Source of the DNA: Lumbricus terrestris
Lineage: Eukaryota > Annelida > Clitellata > Crassiclitellata > Lumbricidae
Length of the DNA stretch: 64,000 bases
Direction of reading: 5' to 3'
Assembly: GCA_949752735.1 (NCBI GenBank)
Contig: OX457042.1
Span: forward strand, 61,169,468-61,233,467
How positions within the stretch are numbered: position 1 is the stretch's first letter; the number at the start of each line of letters is the position of its first letter. Made by a program: the position numbers and the translations under genes. A model generated the notes under the pieces. The model was not told the origin of the DNA. It ran no database searches and saw only the letters and a program-made list of their open reading frames with translations. Positions 62,111 through 64,000 of the stretch are shown piece by piece.

Positions 62111-62587
62111 TTATTATCGTGTCGGTCTTCAACTCATCGTTGTCCTTCGGCGCCTTTCCGACCGCTTATAAGGACGCATATTATGTCACTCCTGGCTTTA
62201 GAAACCGACGCTTACGCCCTGTGCGCTCTCCAGTTACCGACCAATCTTGTAACCTGTCATTTCTTTCAAAGCTCGTTTGAGCAGGTCGTTAGCATCCAGC
62301 TAACCGAGTTTCTGTGGTCGGCTGGCCTTCTTCCAGTTCATCAGTCGGCCTACCGTAAATGCCATTCGACCGAGACCTTAAGGTTGTAACAGACCTTACG
62401 GAAGCGATCGATGCGGGTAACCACGCTTTGCTTGGTCTGCTCGATCGCTTTCGATACGACGGACATGGCTGGGCGTGTGACATGGAATTAGTTCACTGTT
62501 ACCCTTCATCAAATACCTTTTGGCCTTTCTGCTTCATTTCTTTCTCTTCTTATTCTTCCTATTCGACCGGGGTTGGTCTGGGAGCGC

Positions 62588-63358
62588 CAGGGCCGTCTTA
62601 TGGTCATCGTAGGCCCTAGGCACTTTTGCATATTAATCCATTCGTAGACCCTAGGACCTGTCCAACTCAACTCTGCATTAATTCAAATTGCAACACATTT
62701 GCATTATTTCTTAAAATTATGCTAAACCATGTTTTGTGAACGCATTCAGTTTTGAGATATATCCATGTGATAGGCCCTATAGAAGATGCTTTTATTGATG
62801 AATTTCTTTTGTTTTCTCGAATGTTTACAGACAATAAATCTGTAGCTGAAATGATTAGGTCACAAATAGCTGACAAGCTGGTCTCCAGTTTTCCAAATGT
62901 CAATATTGCTTTTCGAATTTATCTTTCTATTTTTGGAACAAGTTGTGAAGGTGAACATTCTTTTTCAAAACTGAAAATTATCAAAAATTACCTTCGGTCA
63001 ACGATAGGACAGGCACGATTATCCTCCCTTGCATTACTTTCAATTGTAAACGACTTAATACGAGAAATGACATTTGAAGACGTTATATAAGCGATTTCGC
63101 GAATGCAAGGAGCCGCAAAGTTAACATAATATAGCTTGGCCAATGTTACTGTTTCATTGGCTAGGCCTAACTCTAGCCTTAAAAAGTTAGCTCGTTAAAA
63201 TTAAATTTGCAAGTTTTCGTTTTCTGTTTGTTTTTTCCGGTCATTGACCAATCACTGCATTTATTTTTAAATATTTTTTTCAGGATTTCGTAGGCCCCTG
63301 GTAAGTTCGTAGGCCCTAGGCACAGTGCCTACTGTGCCTAATAGATAAGACGGCCCTG
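62588..63358 (+). mobile_element. hAT element with transposase C-terminus, 771 bp
   Basis: Ends CAGGGCCGTCTTAT inward on both sides, perfect 8-bp duplication GGGAGCGC (62580-62587 and 63359-63366). Keeps only the end of a transposase gene. Confidence 0.96.
62752..63090 (+). pseudogene. hAT transposase C-terminal dimerisation domain
   Basis: 112 codons. FPNVNIAFRIYLSIFGTSCE, GEHSFSKLKIIKNYLRSTIG, QARLSSLALLSIVNDLIREM is the conserved hAT dimerisation region (usual form: (A/G)ERSFSKLK.IKN.LRSTM...RL..L..LSI). The RNase-H-like catalytic core and BED finger are missing. The element is an internal-deletion derivative of a ZMYM/hAT-like transposon. The first residues, upstream of the FPN motif, look less conserved. 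Confidence 0.9.
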
Positions 63359-63737
63359 GGGAGCGCTCCTGAGTAGATAAGCTTGAAGGAGCGCAATATC
63401 AAATTGTTGGACTGTTGATGGACTGCGCCTGACACAGGCGTGTCAATCCGTGTGCTCTGGGACGTGTAAAACTCGCCATTTGGGTCGGCCGTTGCCAGCG
63501 CCTCACGTCGGTGGTTTGCCTTTATGGGATTCTGTTTCATTCAGTTTCCTTACAATATTTGAGGAGTCTTTGCATGCAGTCTCTTTGGCCCATTCATTTT
63601 TCTCCACTTGCTAAGAAAAAAGAACTGATTTTATACAGGCTTCTATAATGCATGCTTGGTCATCTAGTAAAAGGTCTGTTGTAAAGTTACAGATCTATGT
63701 AATTATTAAGACTCTGTGATATTATTTATATTATCAG

Positions 63738-64000
63738 ATATTTATGGAAGAAACAAGAAACATTCAGCAATCTGCAGAAACAACAAAGATTTTCTTTTGG
63801 AAAATATTCAACCAAATGACAAATTCATCGATTCGCTGTTTTCTCTCAACTGCATAACGAAGGAACAAAGTCAATTCATTCAACGACAAAATTCAAATCG
63901 AGATAAGAACGCAGAACTTTTGCAGATTGTAAGATTCTTCAACGACAAGAAGTTTTCAGATTTTTCTAAGTGTCTACAAAGAAGCAACCAAATGAAAGTG
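63738..64000 (+). CDS. CARD-like exon, gene copy 2 (runs off the window)
   Basis: Follows a TATTATCAG acceptor with two bases before the first full codon, as in copy 1. The frame reads YGRNKKHSAICRNNKDFLLE, NIQPNDKFIDSLFSLNCI, TKEQSQFIQRQNSNRDKN and ELLQIVRFFNDKKFSDFSKC, closely matching 33876-34163 over its whole length with no stop. Upstream intron sequence (TGTTGTAAAGTTACAGATCTAT) also matches. The exon end, expected about 25 bp beyond the window, is not visible. It confirms that CARD and F-box-like exons are duplicated together. Confidence 0.65.

Larger units (their letters stand above)
62118..63420 (+). mobile_element. Second CR1-like LINE fragment, split by a hAT
   Basis: RT N-terminal pieces in shifting frames (LLPVHQSAYRKCHSTET, LTEAIDAGNHALLGLLD) at about 62230-62460, then a 3' part GGGAGCGC / TCCTGAGTAGATAAGCTTGA, AGGAGCGCAATATCAAAT, interrupted by the hAT at 62588-63358. 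The middle of the RT is deleted. Confidence 0.7.

Overview
The window is repeat-rich metazoan DNA, most likely from a marine invertebrate. Exons are short and have splice-like borders, the background is AT-rich, and the palindrome TAGGCCTA recurs throughout. Almost everything else is mobile DNA: a Polinton/Maverick, a Ty3/gypsy element, hATs, piggyBacs, Helitron ends, foldbacks, LINE fragments and a tRNA-derived SINE. No species can be named from the sequence.

Host layer. One multi-exon gene seems to be present as two tandem paralogues on the + strand. Copy 1 has an F-box-like exon (5567-5753), a CARD-like exon (33876-34163), an unassigned exon (35667-36005) and a terminal NHL-type beta-propeller exon (37877-38889). 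Copy 2 begins at 58392 (F-box-like) and 63738 (CARD-like) and runs off the window. Predicted splice sites keep phase 1 at every junction, two of them with GC donors, and intron sequence next to the exons is shared by both copies. The introns have been filled by transposons.

Polinton, 9423-27056 (17.6 kb). It has about 410-bp terminal inverted repeats and a perfect 6-bp target duplication (AGAGCT). It sits in the first intron of copy 1. It carries family B DNA polymerase, an adenain-like protease, two fibre-like proteins, major and minor capsid proteins, an FtsK/A32-type packaging ATPase, a zinc-ribbon/phospholipase-A2-like protein, a DDE integrase with chromodomain, and several small virion-like proteins. 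Start codons sit in a common TA-rich box. Three reading-frame breaks are visible: an A8 run at 19077-19084, an in-frame TAA in the ATPase, and an A8 run (preceded by a -1 slippery heptamer) between the PLA2-like ORF and the integrase. The rest of the coding set is open, so the insertion looks young.

Gypsy element, 27670-33770. Two LTRs of 1352 bp, identical wherever compared, flank a 3.4-kb interior. One long ORF keeps Gag, the zinc knuckle and protease, then jumps in frame from the start of reverse transcriptase to the integrase C-terminus. This is a non-autonomous but evidently recently mobile derivative.

Rest of the window. 1-5200 holds an inverted-repeat element with a minisatellite and a short piggyBac. 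5787-9039 is a foldback with 1-kb arms inserted in or next to the first F-box-like exon. 36-47 kb is a patchwork of small hAT, piggyBac, Helitron and foldback elements. 47.4-49.2 kb is an L2/CR1-like LINE with another LINE end nested in it. 49.9-50.6 kb is a 16-bp satellite. 53.8-57.1 kb is a Helitron-like unit containing a hAT. 59.8-63.4 kb holds two more hATs and LINE fragments.
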